Below, in pieces: positions 1-7,506 of a stretch of 44,129 nucleotides of DNA. How positions within the stretch are numbered: position 1 is the stretch's first letter; each line of letters begins with the position of its first letter. This DNA comes from Clostridia bacterium (lineage in GTDB: Bacteria; Bacillota; Clostridia; Oscillospirales; Acutalibacteraceae): positions 1-44,129 of the forward strand of contig JAFSYM010000080.1 of assembly GCA_017450005.1 (NCBI GenBank), read 5' to 3'. The position numbers were made by a program, and so were the translations under genes. The notes beneath the pieces were generated by a model. The model was not told where the DNA came from and made no database searches. It saw only the letters and a list, made by a program, of their open reading frames with translations.

Positions 1-143
1 AGTGCTACGGCGGCGACATCACGCGCAAGAAAAAGCTGCTTGAAAAGCAGAAGGAAGGCAAAAAGCGCATGCGGCAGTTCGGTACGGTCGAAGTACCGCA
101 GGAAGCGTTCATGGCTGTGCTCAAGCTCGACGACAACGACTGA
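1..143 (+). CDS. lepA: Elongation factor 4 (LepA), C-terminal end only
   Basis: The first in-frame codon is at base 3. The 46 visible residues match the end of LepA, the ribosome-bound GTPase (EF4) that back-translocates or remodels stalled ribosomes. They include the segment [20 protein letters not shown], the following basic KRMRQFG motif and the [12 protein letters not shown] strand, all typical of the LepA-specific C-terminal domain. The stop is TGA at 141-143. The rest of the gene lies outside the window. In many Firmicutes lepA stands directly before hemW and hrcA, which here appear only near 33.3 kb on the same strand. Confidence 0.95.
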   Translation, partial: CYGGDITRKKKLLEKQKEGKKRMRQFGTVEVPQEAFMAVLKLDDND

Positions 144-144
144 T

Positions 145-1224
145 ATGCGTATTGTACAGTCAAGGATTGTGTGCGAACTGCCGCCCGGTGCAGACAACCC
201 GCGTAACAGCGAGGGCGATTTCCTGCGCCTTTCGGACGGCCGCATCGTATTTGCATACAGCCGCTATACCGGCGACGACCGTGAGGACGACTGCCCGTGC
301 GACATCGCCGCCGTGTATTCCGCCGACCACGGGAAGCATTTCGGCGCGCCGCGCATTCTGGTTCGCGCGTCCGACCACGGCGTGCGAAACGTCATGAGTG
401 TTTCGCTCCTGCGCATGCAAAACGGCGATGTCGGTTTGTTTTACTTAGTCAAGGATGATATAAACGGTACGAGTCGTTACGTACTGCGCCGGAGTACGGA
501 TGAGCTGCAAACGCTGCAGCCGCCTGTGCAGTGCCTGCCGCAGACGGAAACAGGTCTGTATTACGTGGTCAATAACTGCCGCGTACTGCGCACGGCAGAC
601 GGCCGCATCCTGATTCCTGCCGCTGTGCACCAAGTCGGTCCGGATGGCGCTGCATACTACGCGCTATCTGTTTTTTATGTTTCTGCCGACGACGGATACA
701 CTTTCAGTCTCTGCGGCAAACCCCTCTGCTGTCCGGTCAGCTCGGAAACAGGCTTGCAGGAACCGGGACTTCTGGAACTGTCCGACGGTGTTTTGTTTGC
801 GCATTTTCGCACCGATCTGTTTTGTCAGTATGCGTGCGTTTCGGCAGACGGCGGCACGAGTTGGTCTGCGCCGCAGCCCTCTGCGTTTTCGTCGCCTGAA
901 TCTCCGATGAAGCTTGCGCGCAATCCATACAGCGGCAAGGTTTACGGCATATGGAATCCGGTGCCGGAATACGTCGGCCGCAACGCCGATCCGCCCGGTA
1001 CGTGGATTACAGCCGGGCGCACGCCGCTCGTGATGGCGGACAGCGACGACGGCATCCGCTTCGGCGAGCCTGTCATGCTTGAAGACGATCCGTGCAGGGG
1101 ATTCTGTTATCCGGCGATTTTCTTTCTTGACGCACAGCAGATGCTGCTTTCGTACTGCAGCGGCGGCAAAGCGGACAGTGCATGCTTATGCCGCACAACG
1201 ATCCGTCACATAACGGTTCAGTAG
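145..1224 (+). CDS. Sialidase-like (BNR/Asp-box) beta-propeller protein
   Basis: A 359-residue protein whose ATG begins one base after the lepA stop (TGAtATG). No good ribosome site precedes it, so translation is probably coupled to lepA. An upstream in-frame Met at base 40 lies inside lepA and was not used. Four Asp-box-like motifs are visible: YSADHGKHF (about 58-66), SADDGYTF (180-187), SADGGTSW (233-240) and SDDGIRFG (300-307). They point to a six-bladed sialidase/neuraminidase fold. No signal peptide is seen, so a cytoplasmic glycoside-processing enzyme is more likely than a secreted sialidase. A classic FRIP motif is absent and the substrate is unknown. A GPH sugar symporter follows 41 bases later, suggesting a role in using an imported glycoside. 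Confidence 0.75.
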   Translation: MRIVQSRIVCELPPGADNPRNSEGDFLRLSDGRIVFAYSRYTGDDREDDCPCDIAAVYSADHGKHFGAPRILVRASDHGVRNVMSVSLLRMQNGDVGLFYLVKDDINGTSRYVLRRSTDELQTLQPPVQCLPQTETGLYYVVNNCRVLRTADGRILIPAAVHQVGPDGAAYYALSVFYVSADDGYTFSLCGKPLCCPVSSETGLQEPGLLELSDGVLFAHFRTDLFCQYACVSADGGTSWSAPQPSAFSSPESPMKLARNPYSGKVYGIWNPVPEYVGRNADPPGTWITAGRTPLVMADSDDGIRFGEPVMLEDDPCRGFCYPAIFFLDAQQMLLSYCSGGKADSACLCRTTIRHITVQ

Positions 1225-1265
1225 AGCTTTTTCTCTAACGATACATCAAACATGGAGGAATGTGT

Positions 1266-2738
1266 ATGTCCAACGAAGTCAAAACCGAAAAAAAGACGCC
1301 GCGTAAACTCCCGCAGCGTCGGTATGTCGGTTCCCGCGAGACACTGTGGTATATCCTGTACGATATATCCGCCAGCTTCAACATCTCCGGCAGCGAGGAA
1401 GTGTTTATTTCCGACATCGTCAAGATTCGCATGCATTATATTGCGCTGGTCAAGACGATCAACGGGATCTGGGACATCATTAACGATATCTTCCTGGGCG
1501 GTCTTGTTGACAAAACGCGCACACGCTGGGGCAAGTTCAAGCCCTACCTTGTGCTTTATGCCGGCCCCGGAACGATACTCTCAGCGATCTATTGGCTCAT
1601 GCCGATCCTGTTTTCGGCGATGGGTGCGGGCGATTTCTCCAAGTTCATGTTTTATCTGATACTGCTGATGTTCAAAAACCTTGCCGAGTCGCTGCGCGAT
1701 ATCGCCAAGACCGGCATGCTCTCGACCATCACGCCCGATATCATGGACCGAACGCGTCTGATTACGGCGGCAAACCTGCTGAGCGGTTTCCTCGAAAAGA
1801 CGCCGTCCCAGCTTCTGGATCTGCTGATCGACTTGTCGATCCGCGACATCATCAAGTTCAAGTACCGCTCGTTGTATATCGGATTCGGTACCGTGACGGT
1901 GATCGCCTGCGGCATTATGGCGCTCGGCTTCTCCCTGATTACCAAGGAGCGCGTTTCCCAGTCGATCAAGTCGCCGTCGCTGATCCATTCGATCAAGATG
2001 GTGTTCCGCTGCAAACCGGTCCTGCTGATCTCTCTGTCCGAGTTCCTCGGCTCGTTCTCCTCGGTCAAGGTCAGCGACAAGTATTATTATCTGAACGTTC
2101 TGCGGCTGTCTTCGCTGACGAATATCGTCGGCATCCCCGGCGCATTCGTATCGCCCGCGAGCTATGCGTATGTGCCGCAGCTTCGCCGCAAGTTTTCTAC
2201 CAAGGTATTGTGGCTGTTCTCCGCGCACTTCAACAACTTCCTGATGATCGGCGTATTCCTTGTCGGTTCGATCAACAAGGGGTATAAGAAGCTCAAGGTG
2301 ATGATCCCTGTGCTGATGATTCAGGAGACGGTCTGGATGACGATCTACGGCCTGAAGAAGGTCATACCGACCGAAATGTACAACGAGTCCATGGACTACT
2401 TCGAGTGGCAGAACGGCTTCCGCGCCGAGGCCATGGTCAGCGTCTTCCAGAGCCTGACGCGCAAACTTGCCAGCACGGTCGGCAGTGCGCTGAACAGTCT
2501 GGTGCTTGGCCGTCTGGGGTACGACCAGAACGCCGCCCCCGGCAGTCAGAGTGAAAAAGTAGAATATACGATATTCGCGCTGTTCTCGGTCATCCCGTCC
2601 ACGCTCAGTCTCATCGGCATGATCCCGAAATTCTTCTACGACCTGAACGGCGAGAAACGTGACCGGATGTATGCCGAGCTGCATGAACGCCGCGCAATGG
2701 TTATGCATGCCGAGCATAATTTGGGCGAAGCCGAATAA
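1266..2738 (+). CDS. GPH-family (MelB-like) glycoside/pentoside/hexuronide cation symporter
   Basis: A 490-residue multi-spanning membrane protein of the major facilitator superfamily. The hallmark N-terminal half is present: an ILYDISASFNISGSEEVF first helix and the loop DIINDIFLGGLVDKTRTRWG followed by KFKPYLV, which is the GPH/MelB cytoplasmic loop signature. These carriers import sugars or glycosides with Na+ or H+. The start chosen is ATG 1266, about 6 bases after GGAGGA (1254-1259); an ATG at 1260 touches the ribosome site and is less likely. It lies 41 bases after the sialidase-like gene with no terminator between, so the two are probably co-transcribed. The charged C-terminal tail is cytoplasmic. 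The substrate cannot be read from the sequence. Confidence 0.85.
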   Translation: MSNEVKTEKKTPRKLPQRRYVGSRETLWYILYDISASFNISGSEEVFISDIVKIRMHYIALVKTINGIWDIINDIFLGGLVDKTRTRWGKFKPYLVLYAGPGTILSAIYWLMPILFSAMGAGDFSKFMFYLILLMFKNLAESLRDIAKTGMLSTITPDIMDRTRLITAANLLSGFLEKTPSQLLDLLIDLSIRDIIKFKYRSLYIGFGTVTVIACGIMALGFSLITKERVSQSIKSPSLIHSIKMVFRCKPVLLISLSEFLGSFSSVKVSDKYYYLNVLRLSSLTNIVGIPGAFVSPASYAYVPQLRRKFSTKVLWLFSAHFNNFLMIGVFLVGSINKGYKKLKVMIPVLMIQETVWMTIYGLKKVIPTEMYNESMDYFEWQNGFRAEAMVSVFQSLTRKLASTVGSALNSLVLGRLGYDQNAAPGSQSEKVEYTIFALFSVIPSTLSLIGMIPKFFYDLNGEKRDRMYAELHERRAMVMHAEHNLGEAE

Positions 2739-2758
2739 ACGGCAGCAAGTATGAAACA

Positions 2759-2795
2759 AAAGTCCGTCGAGCGGAAAAACCGGTTGGCGGGCTTT
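2759..2795 (+). terminator. Weak hairpin after the symporter gene
   Basis: An imperfect stem pairs AAAGTCCGTCGAGCGG with CCGGTTGGCGGGCTTT around an AAAAA loop, using G-T pairs and two mismatches. Only a short T-rich stretch follows. It could be a weak terminator that lowers read-through into the capA-like gene, or a processing hairpin. Confidence 0.4.
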
Positions 2796-2818
2796 GTTAT
2801 ACCAGGAAGGTGACTGAT

Positions 2819-3934
2819 TTGCATAAGAAATCTCTGATTGTGGTTCTTCTGGTCGTTTTTGTCGCGGCGGATCTGATCGGCCTCGGTTTTTTGCTGGCGC
2901 CGGTGCTCAAACCGGCCGAGCTGGCCATGGAGAAGACGCATGCGACGTCGCAGACGGTGCCGCAAGCCGTGCCATCCATTGTCTACGATGACACGACGCA
3001 GCCGCAGACGACGGAAGCGCCGGCACACGACACGCTGACGATCTCCTTCGTGGGCGACTGCATGTTTGCCAGCAATCACGGCGCAGCCAATCCCGGTTCC
3101 TTCAACCGGATGGCGCAGTCGCAGCCGCCGGAGTATTTTCTGAAAAACTTCATCCCGATGTTTCAATCGGACGACTTCACAATCGCCAACTGCGAATGTG
3201 TGCTTTCGGATGACGAAACGCTGACGGAAAAAGAAGTGACGACCGAGATCGCGTTCTGGTTCAAGGGCGCGGCGCGTCACGCTGATATTTTCCGTGTGTC
3301 CGGTATGGAGCTTGCGAGCGTGGTCAACAATCACTCACATGATTTCGGGCAAAAGGGGAGCGATGACACCGAAGCGGCGCTCGAGCGTGTCGGTGTGCTG
3401 CCAGGCAGGCGTGAAAAGGTGACGTATACGACCGTAAAGGGACAGAAGCTCGGCATTTACTGCTGTTCGCTGTACAGCCACGATTACGTGTACAACATCC
3501 TCGATAAAGTCGGAGAGATGAAACAAGAGCATTGCGATCTGATTATTCTGTACTTCCACGGCGGGATCGAAAATGAAACCGTGCCGGAGGATTGGAAAGT
3601 GCGCGCCTGTCACGAACTGATCGACGCAGGCGCCGACGTCATCGTCGGATCGCATCCGCATGTGCTCCAGCCGATGGAGGTCTACCGCGGTAAGCCGATT
3701 CTGTATTCGCTCGGCAATTTCTGTTTCGGCGGCAACACGCATCCGCCGCGCAATACCGCCGTCTATCAGGCTGTTTTTCAGATTAAAAACGGTCAGATCG
3801 GCGAACGCGAGGACGTGCTGATCCCGTGTGCTACGTATTCTGGCGGATCGAATAACTATCAGCCGTATATTGTGACAAACGAGAGCGCCAAACAGGAGAT
3901 CCTCGGATTTATGCATTCCCCGGTTGCTTTCTGA
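2819..3934 (+). CDS. CapA-family (PGA_cap) metallophosphatase-like membrane protein
   Basis: About 371 residues. The start is most likely TTG 2819, because the strong site AGGAAGG (2804-2810) sits about 8 bases ahead of it; a GTG at 2810 overlaps that site. An N-terminal signal anchor (HKK then SLIVVLLVVFVAADLIGL) and a Thr/Pro-rich linker lead to an extracellular PGA_cap domain. Motifs are SFVGDCMF (metal site), VVNNHSHDFG (the NNHxxDxG motif), VIVGSHPHVLQPME and KPILYSLGNFCFGG, all diagnostic of the CapA/PgsA fold. CapA proteins act in poly-gamma-glutamate capsule synthesis, but no capBC genes are nearby, so this is a stand-alone paralogue of unknown substrate. It may be co-transcribed with the symporter. 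Confidence 0.85.
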   Translation: MHKKSLIVVLLVVFVAADLIGLGFLLAPVLKPAELAMEKTHATSQTVPQAVPSIVYDDTTQPQTTEAPAHDTLTISFVGDCMFASNHGAANPGSFNRMAQSQPPEYFLKNFIPMFQSDDFTIANCECVLSDDETLTEKEVTTEIAFWFKGAARHADIFRVSGMELASVVNNHSHDFGQKGSDDTEAALERVGVLPGRREKVTYTTVKGQKLGIYCCSLYSHDYVYNILDKVGEMKQEHCDLIILYFHGGIENETVPEDWKVRACHELIDAGADVIVGSHPHVLQPMEVYRGKPILYSLGNFCFGGNTHPPRNTAVYQAVFQIKNGQIGEREDVLIPCATYSGGSNNYQPYIVTNESAKQEILGFMHSPVAF

Positions 3935-4009
3935 CGCAGACGGCATACAGCCGCTTTGCATAGATCACCGCATCTGATGAGAAAAAGGATTTAGAATTAG
4001 TACGCTCTT

Positions 4010-4056
4010 CACGCTTTCCGTGCATGTCGCATAAACACGGAAAGCGTGTTTGTTAT
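4010..4056 (+). terminator. Rho-independent terminator after the capA-like gene
   Basis: A perfect 13-bp stem, CACGCTTTCCGTG (4010-4022) with CACGGAAAGCGTG (4036-4048), and a 13-base loop are followed by TTTGTTATTT. It lies 75 bases downstream of the capA-like stop codon. Confidence 0.8.
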
Positions 4057-4124
4057 TTGGATTGGCGCGGTTTCACCAAATCGGAATTTGGCAATCTGAT
4101 TGAACTTGTTGGCGCGCTTCTTTC

Positions 4125-4258
4125 GGCTCCCCTGTGTAAGGGGAGCTGTCATGCGTCAGCATGACTGAGGGGTTGTCGCTATGGAAAAGATGACGGCTGA
4201 TATGACAATCCCTCCGTCACGGCTTACGCTGTGCCACCTCCCTTTACACAAGGGAGGC
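4125..4258. repeat. Palindromic MITE-like intergenic repeat (134 bp)
   Basis: The two ends form long imperfect inverted repeats: GGCTCCCCTGTGTAAGGGGA on the left and, reading the other strand, GCCTCCCTTGTGTAAAGGGA on the right. Each arm folds into its own hairpin (CTCCCCTgtgtaAGGGGAG and CTCCCTTtacacAAGGGAG). The arms stay alignable for about 53 bases to a shared GAGGGNTTGTC. This architecture is a familiar dispersed repeat of gut clostridia. It has no coding capacity; the 74-codon frame across it is an artefact. The flanks 4057-4124 and 4259-4345 show no gene. Confidence 0.75.
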
Positions 4259-4345
4259 TATCCTTCTTCTCCCAAGGGGAAGCCTATTCGGAGACCCCGC
4301 CAAATTCCGCTATGTCGTGCTGCCGCTTGGAAATATGTGATGAGA

Positions 4346-4393
4346 AAAGCCAACACGGGGCGAAGTGGTGTTGCTTCGCTCCGTGTTGGCTTT
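4346..4393 (-). terminator. Terminator of the P-type ATPase gene
   Basis: A 20-bp stem (AAAGCCAACACGGGGCGAAG, 4346-4365, with 4374-4393) has one mismatch and an 8-base loop. On the minus strand it ends in a short T run. It lies 30 bases past the ATPase stop and could also act on the plus strand. Confidence 0.75.
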
Positions 4394-4422
4394 GAGGTTG
4401 TATGAGGTTCTATGAGGTAGGA

Positions 4423-7140
4423 TTATTTGGACTTGCGTTTTTCGCTCGCTCTGCGCAGTGCCTTGCCGATCTCGAAGACCGGAATCGTGGAAGCGGCAAG
4501 TGCGACGGAAATCAGCAGTTCGTTGGTCGAGAATGTGCCCTGTTTGATGCCGAACACCGTGCACAGACCCGGCACATAGATGGCGGCGAGCGTCAGCAGT
4601 GTGGTGACGACTGCTGCGCCGAGCAGCCACCAGTTCATGTTTTTGAACATCGACTTCGACAGGATCGAACCGGTGCGCGAGCGCATGTTGATCGCGCAGA
4701 ACATTTCGGCGAAGTTGACGGTCAGGAACGCCATGGCCATAGCGTTGACGCATTCGGTGCCGTGGAATACTTCTTTGATGTTCGCACCAAGTTCAAGATG
4801 CGCGCCGATGAAGAACGCGGCGATCTCGACGATCGCAAGATAGATGCCCTGCCACACCATGTCGGCGCCGGCGCCGTGGGAGAATATACCGTCTGTCGTG
4901 GCTCTGGGTTTGCGCGTCATGAGGTTGCCTTCCGCTTTTTCCATGCCGAGCGCAAGGCCGGGCAGCGAGTCGGTCACCATGTTGACCCACAGCAGATGCA
5001 CGGGATTCATCAGGCGGAAATTGAAGATGGAAGCGAGGAACATGATGATGACTTCGGCCATGTTGGTGGAGAGCTGGAACTGCAGCACCTTGCAAACGTT
5101 GTCGTAAATCTTGCGGCCTTCCTCGACGGCGTTAACGATCGTCGCGAAGTTGTCGTCCGCGAGCACCATATCCGCCACGCTCTTGGTGACGTCCGTGCCG
5201 GTGATGCCCATGCCGATACCGATATCGGACGCCTTGATCGACGGCGCGTCATTGACGCCGTCGCCGGTCATGGCCGTGACCATGCCGCGCGCCTTCCACG
5301 CCTTGACGATGCGCGTCTTATGCTCCGGCTGCACGCGGGCATAGACAGAATACTTGGTAACTTCCTCGATCATTTCCTCGTCCGTGAACTTGTCGAGCTC
5401 CGCACCGAGGATGGCCTGCGCTTCGTCGGTGATGATGCCCAGATCACGGCCGATTGCCACAGCCGTATCCTTGTGGTCGCCGGTAATCATGATCGGCGTG
5501 ATACCGGCTAGGCGGCATTCTTCGATGGCGTCCTTGACCTCGGGACGGACGGGATCGATCATGCCGGTTAAACCGAGGAAGATCAGGTCTTTTTCCAGAT
5601 GGTCCGCCTCAAAATCGGCGGGCATTGTATCATATCTGCGCATTGCGGCCGCAAGTACACGCAGCGCTTTGTCGGCCATGCGCTTGTTGTCTTTCGCGAT
5701 TTCTTTGCGCAGCGCGTCGGTCATCGGTACGATCTTGCCGCCGACCAGCGCGTGCGTGCAAAGGCCAACAACCACGTCCGGCGCGCCCTTGGTATACTGC
5801 ACAATGCCGTCCGGCGTGTTGTGCACGGTGGACATCATCTTGCGGCCGGAATCGAACGGCGCCTCGCCGACGCGGGGATTGACGGCAACAAGGTCATATT
5901 TGCGCATGGAAAGGGAGTCTGCGTAGGCGACGAGCGCGGCCTCGGTCGGCTCGCCCGTGACTTTGCCTTTCTGATCGATTTCGGCGTCGCAGCACAGTGC
6001 CATTGCCGTTGCGATCAGCTTTTCATCGTCGCCGTAATGATCGACGACCGTCATCTTGTTCTGTGTCAGGGTACCGGTCTTGTCCGAGCAGATGATCTGC
6101 GTGCAGCCGAGCGTTTCAACGGCAGTTAGCTTGCGGATCAGCGCCTGACGCTTGCTCATCGCGGTCACGCCGATGGACAGGATGATCGTCACAACAGCCG
6201 GCAGACCTTCGGGGATTGCGGCCACAGCCAGCGCGATAGCTGCAATAAATGTATCAAGGGAGTTGCGTCCCAGAGACGCCCACGAGAACCCTTCGCCGTT
6301 GAGAAGCATGGATTCAACAAGGCCGACGACGAACACCAGCACGCAGATGCCCAGGACGAGCTTTGTCAGGAAAGAGGACAGCTCGGCCATCTTTTTCTGC
6401 AGGGGCGTCTGTTCTTTTTCAGCCTGCGAGAGCGCATCGGCGATCTTGCCCATTTCGGTATCCATACCGATGCCGGTCACGATCACCTTGCCGCGGCCGT
6501 ACACGACGGTGGAGCCGGAGTAGACCATATTTTTGCGGTCGCCGAGCGGCACGTCTTTGGAATCCTTGCACATGAGCACGTCGACAATCTTGGTCACCGG
6601 CACGGATTCACCCGTCAGCGCGGCTTCCTCAACCTTCATGCTGTGCGATTCGAGAATGCGGCAGTCTGCGGGAACAGCGTCGCCCGCTTCAAGCAGAACG
6701 ACGTCGCCGATTGTCAGATCCTCGCTCTTGACCACGACGACTTCGCCGTCGCGCAGCACCTTGCTGGTTGCGGCAGTCATCTGCATGAGCGCATCCATGG
6801 CGGCCTCGGCTTTGCTTTCCTGCACCAGACTCATGATCGTGTTGATGATGACCACAACCAGAATGACCAGTACGTCCGCGAAATCGGAGAAGGTCGGCTT
6901 TCCGCCCGCGCTGATCACAGCGACAATTGCCTGAATAAGCGCGGCTACCAGCAGCATGATAATCATCGGATCTGCCAGGGAGTGGATAAACTTCTGGAAC
7001 AGAGTTTCTTTTTCGGCTTCTTTTAATTTGTTTTTGCCATGCTCTGCCAGTCGCCGTTCAGCCTCGGCCGCCGTCAAACCATCGGCGGAGCTTTTGACCT
7101 CGGCGAAAACAGCTTGCGCATCTTCGAGGTAGAATTTCAT
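4423..7140 (-). CDS. P-type cation ATPase (PMCA/SERCA type), probable Mn2+/Ca2+ exporter
   Basis: 905 residues from ATG 7140, with AAGGAAG 7 bases ahead; the longer reading frame runs back into the riboswitch terminator. The order is A-domain TGES (176-179), transmembrane 4 AIPEGLP (Glu311), phosphorylation site CSDKTGTLTQNKMT (Asp353), nucleotide domain TKGAPD, hinge MTGDGVNDAPSIKASDIGIG, then M5 TNMAEVIIMFLAS and M6 LWVNMVTDSLPGLALGME. The M4 Glu, M5 Glu and M6 Asn/Thr/Asp match the Ca2+-ATPase ion site. A yybP-ykoY manganese riboswitch precedes it, so manganese export, as for Lactococcus YoaB, is the likely physiological role; Ca2+ transport remains possible. It is monocistronic, with its own promoter and terminator. 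Confidence 0.93.
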   Translation of the reverse strand: MKFYLEDAQAVFAEVKSSADGLTAAEAERRLAEHGKNKLKEAEKETLFQKFIHSLADPMIIMLLVAALIQAIVAVISAGGKPTFSDFADVLVILVVVIINTIMSLVQESKAEAAMDALMQMTAATSKVLRDGEVVVVKSEDLTIGDVVLLEAGDAVPADCRILESHSMKVEEAALTGESVPVTKIVDVLMCKDSKDVPLGDRKNMVYSGSTVVYGRGKVIVTGIGMDTEMGKIADALSQAEKEQTPLQKKMAELSSFLTKLVLGICVLVFVVGLVESMLLNGEGFSWASLGRNSLDTFIAAIALAVAAIPEGLPAVVTIILSIGVTAMSKRQALIRKLTAVETLGCTQIICSDKTGTLTQNKMTVVDHYGDDEKLIATAMALCCDAEIDQKGKVTGEPTEAALVAYADSLSMRKYDLVAVNPRVGEAPFDSGRKMMSTVHNTPDGIVQYTKGAPDVVVGLCTHALVGGKIVPMTDALRKEIAKDNKRMADKALRVLAAAMRRYDTMPADFEADHLEKDLIFLGLTGMIDPVRPEVKDAIEECRLAGITPIMITGDHKDTAVAIGRDLGIITDEAQAILGAELDKFTDEEMIEEVTKYSVYARVQPEHKTRIVKAWKARGMVTAMTGDGVNDAPSIKASDIGIGMGITGTDVTKSVADMVLADDNFATIVNAVEEGRKIYDNVCKVLQFQLSTNMAEVIIMFLASIFNFRLMNPVHLLWVNMVTDSLPGLALGMEKAEGNLMTRKPRATTDGIFSHGAGADMVWQGIYLAIVEIAAFFIGAHLELGANIKEVFHGTECVNAMAMAFLTVNFAEMFCAINMRSRTGSILSKSMFKNMNWWLLGAAVVTTLLTLAAIYVPGLCTVFGIKQGTFSTNELLISVALAASTIPVFEIGKALRRASEKRKSK

Positions 7141-7162
7141 ACAGACGCTTCCTTTCTTACAT

Positions 7163-7201
7163 AAAAAGACCTCTGACAGGGGTGCCCCTGTCAAAGGTCT
7201 T
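7163..7201 (-). terminator. Riboswitch-controlled intrinsic terminator
   Basis: On the minus strand a long stem (GACCTTTGACAGGGG with CCCCTGTCAGAGGTC, minimal loop) is followed by TTTTT. Its 5' arm contains the CCTTTGA that also closes P1 of the upstream aptamer, so the two structures exclude each other. Manganese-stabilised P1 should therefore permit read-through. Confidence 0.85.
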
Positions 7202-7290
7202 GCTTCCGTACATATGGACTGACTGCCAGACGTAAAGTCGGTTGTTGACAGCCAGCTCAGGCACAGCCCTTAAGCTACTCCCCTTTGAGC
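7190..7290 (-). ncRNA. yybP-ykoY (Mn2+) riboswitch aptamer
   Basis: Reading the minus strand, the transcript begins near 7291 and contains the diagnostic 5' element CAAAGGGGAGTAGC. About 80 bases on comes the 3' element GGAAGCAAGACCTTTGAC. TCAAAGG pairs with CCTTTGA to close P1, and the intervening sequence folds into helical arms. This is the yybP-ykoY consensus, an established Mn2+-sensing riboswitch family. It overlaps the terminator arm and precedes a P-type ATPase, a known genetic context of the family. Expected behaviour is transcription ON at high Mn2+. Confidence 0.88.
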
Positions 7291-7297
7291 TTGGCTT

Positions 7298-7327
7298 ATT
7301 GTACCACAAAGCGATACGCATTGTCAA
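7298..7327 (-). promoter_or_regulatory. Promoter of the riboswitch-ATPase transcript
   Basis: A consensus -35 TTGACA (plus-strand 7322-7327) and -10 TACAAT (7298-7303) are spaced by 18 bases, with predicted transcription start close to 7291, just ahead of the aptamer. Confidence 0.8.
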
Positions 7328-7422
7328 GGCTTTTTTCCGGCGTTTCATTTTTCCGGCGTATACCGTGCCAGTTGCCTTCAGAGAAAGCTGCACTGCACGC
7401 TTGCGGCAAATGATTGTTTTTC

Positions 7423-7451
7423 TTGCAACTGCCGGCGAAATATGATAATAT
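7423..7451 (+). promoter_or_regulatory. Promoter of the hydrolase/alpha-galactosidase genes
   Basis: TTGCAA (7423-7428), a 17-base spacer and TAATAT (7446-7451), 56 bases before the hydrolase start. It diverges from the ATPase promoter. Confidence 0.6.
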
Positions 7452-7506
7452 AAAATAGACATGACTGTTACACATCATATATCCCGTATGGGCTTGGAGG
7501 TGGCAT

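Noticed and set aside
4181-4405. Plus-strand 74-codon frame
   Set aside because: It lies across a palindromic repeat and the ATPase terminator hairpin, and its protein is just translated repeat.
4402-5511. Long plus-strand frame of 369 codons opposite the ATPase gene
   Set aside because: Antisense shadow of a clear P-type ATPase; His/Arg/Asp-rich composition typical of opposite-strand reading in GC-rich DNA.
4423-7194. Start of the ATPase 18 codons upstream (MTGAPLSEVFL...)
   Set aside because: That part translates the riboswitch terminator hairpin; the ATG at 7140 has a proper ribosome site.
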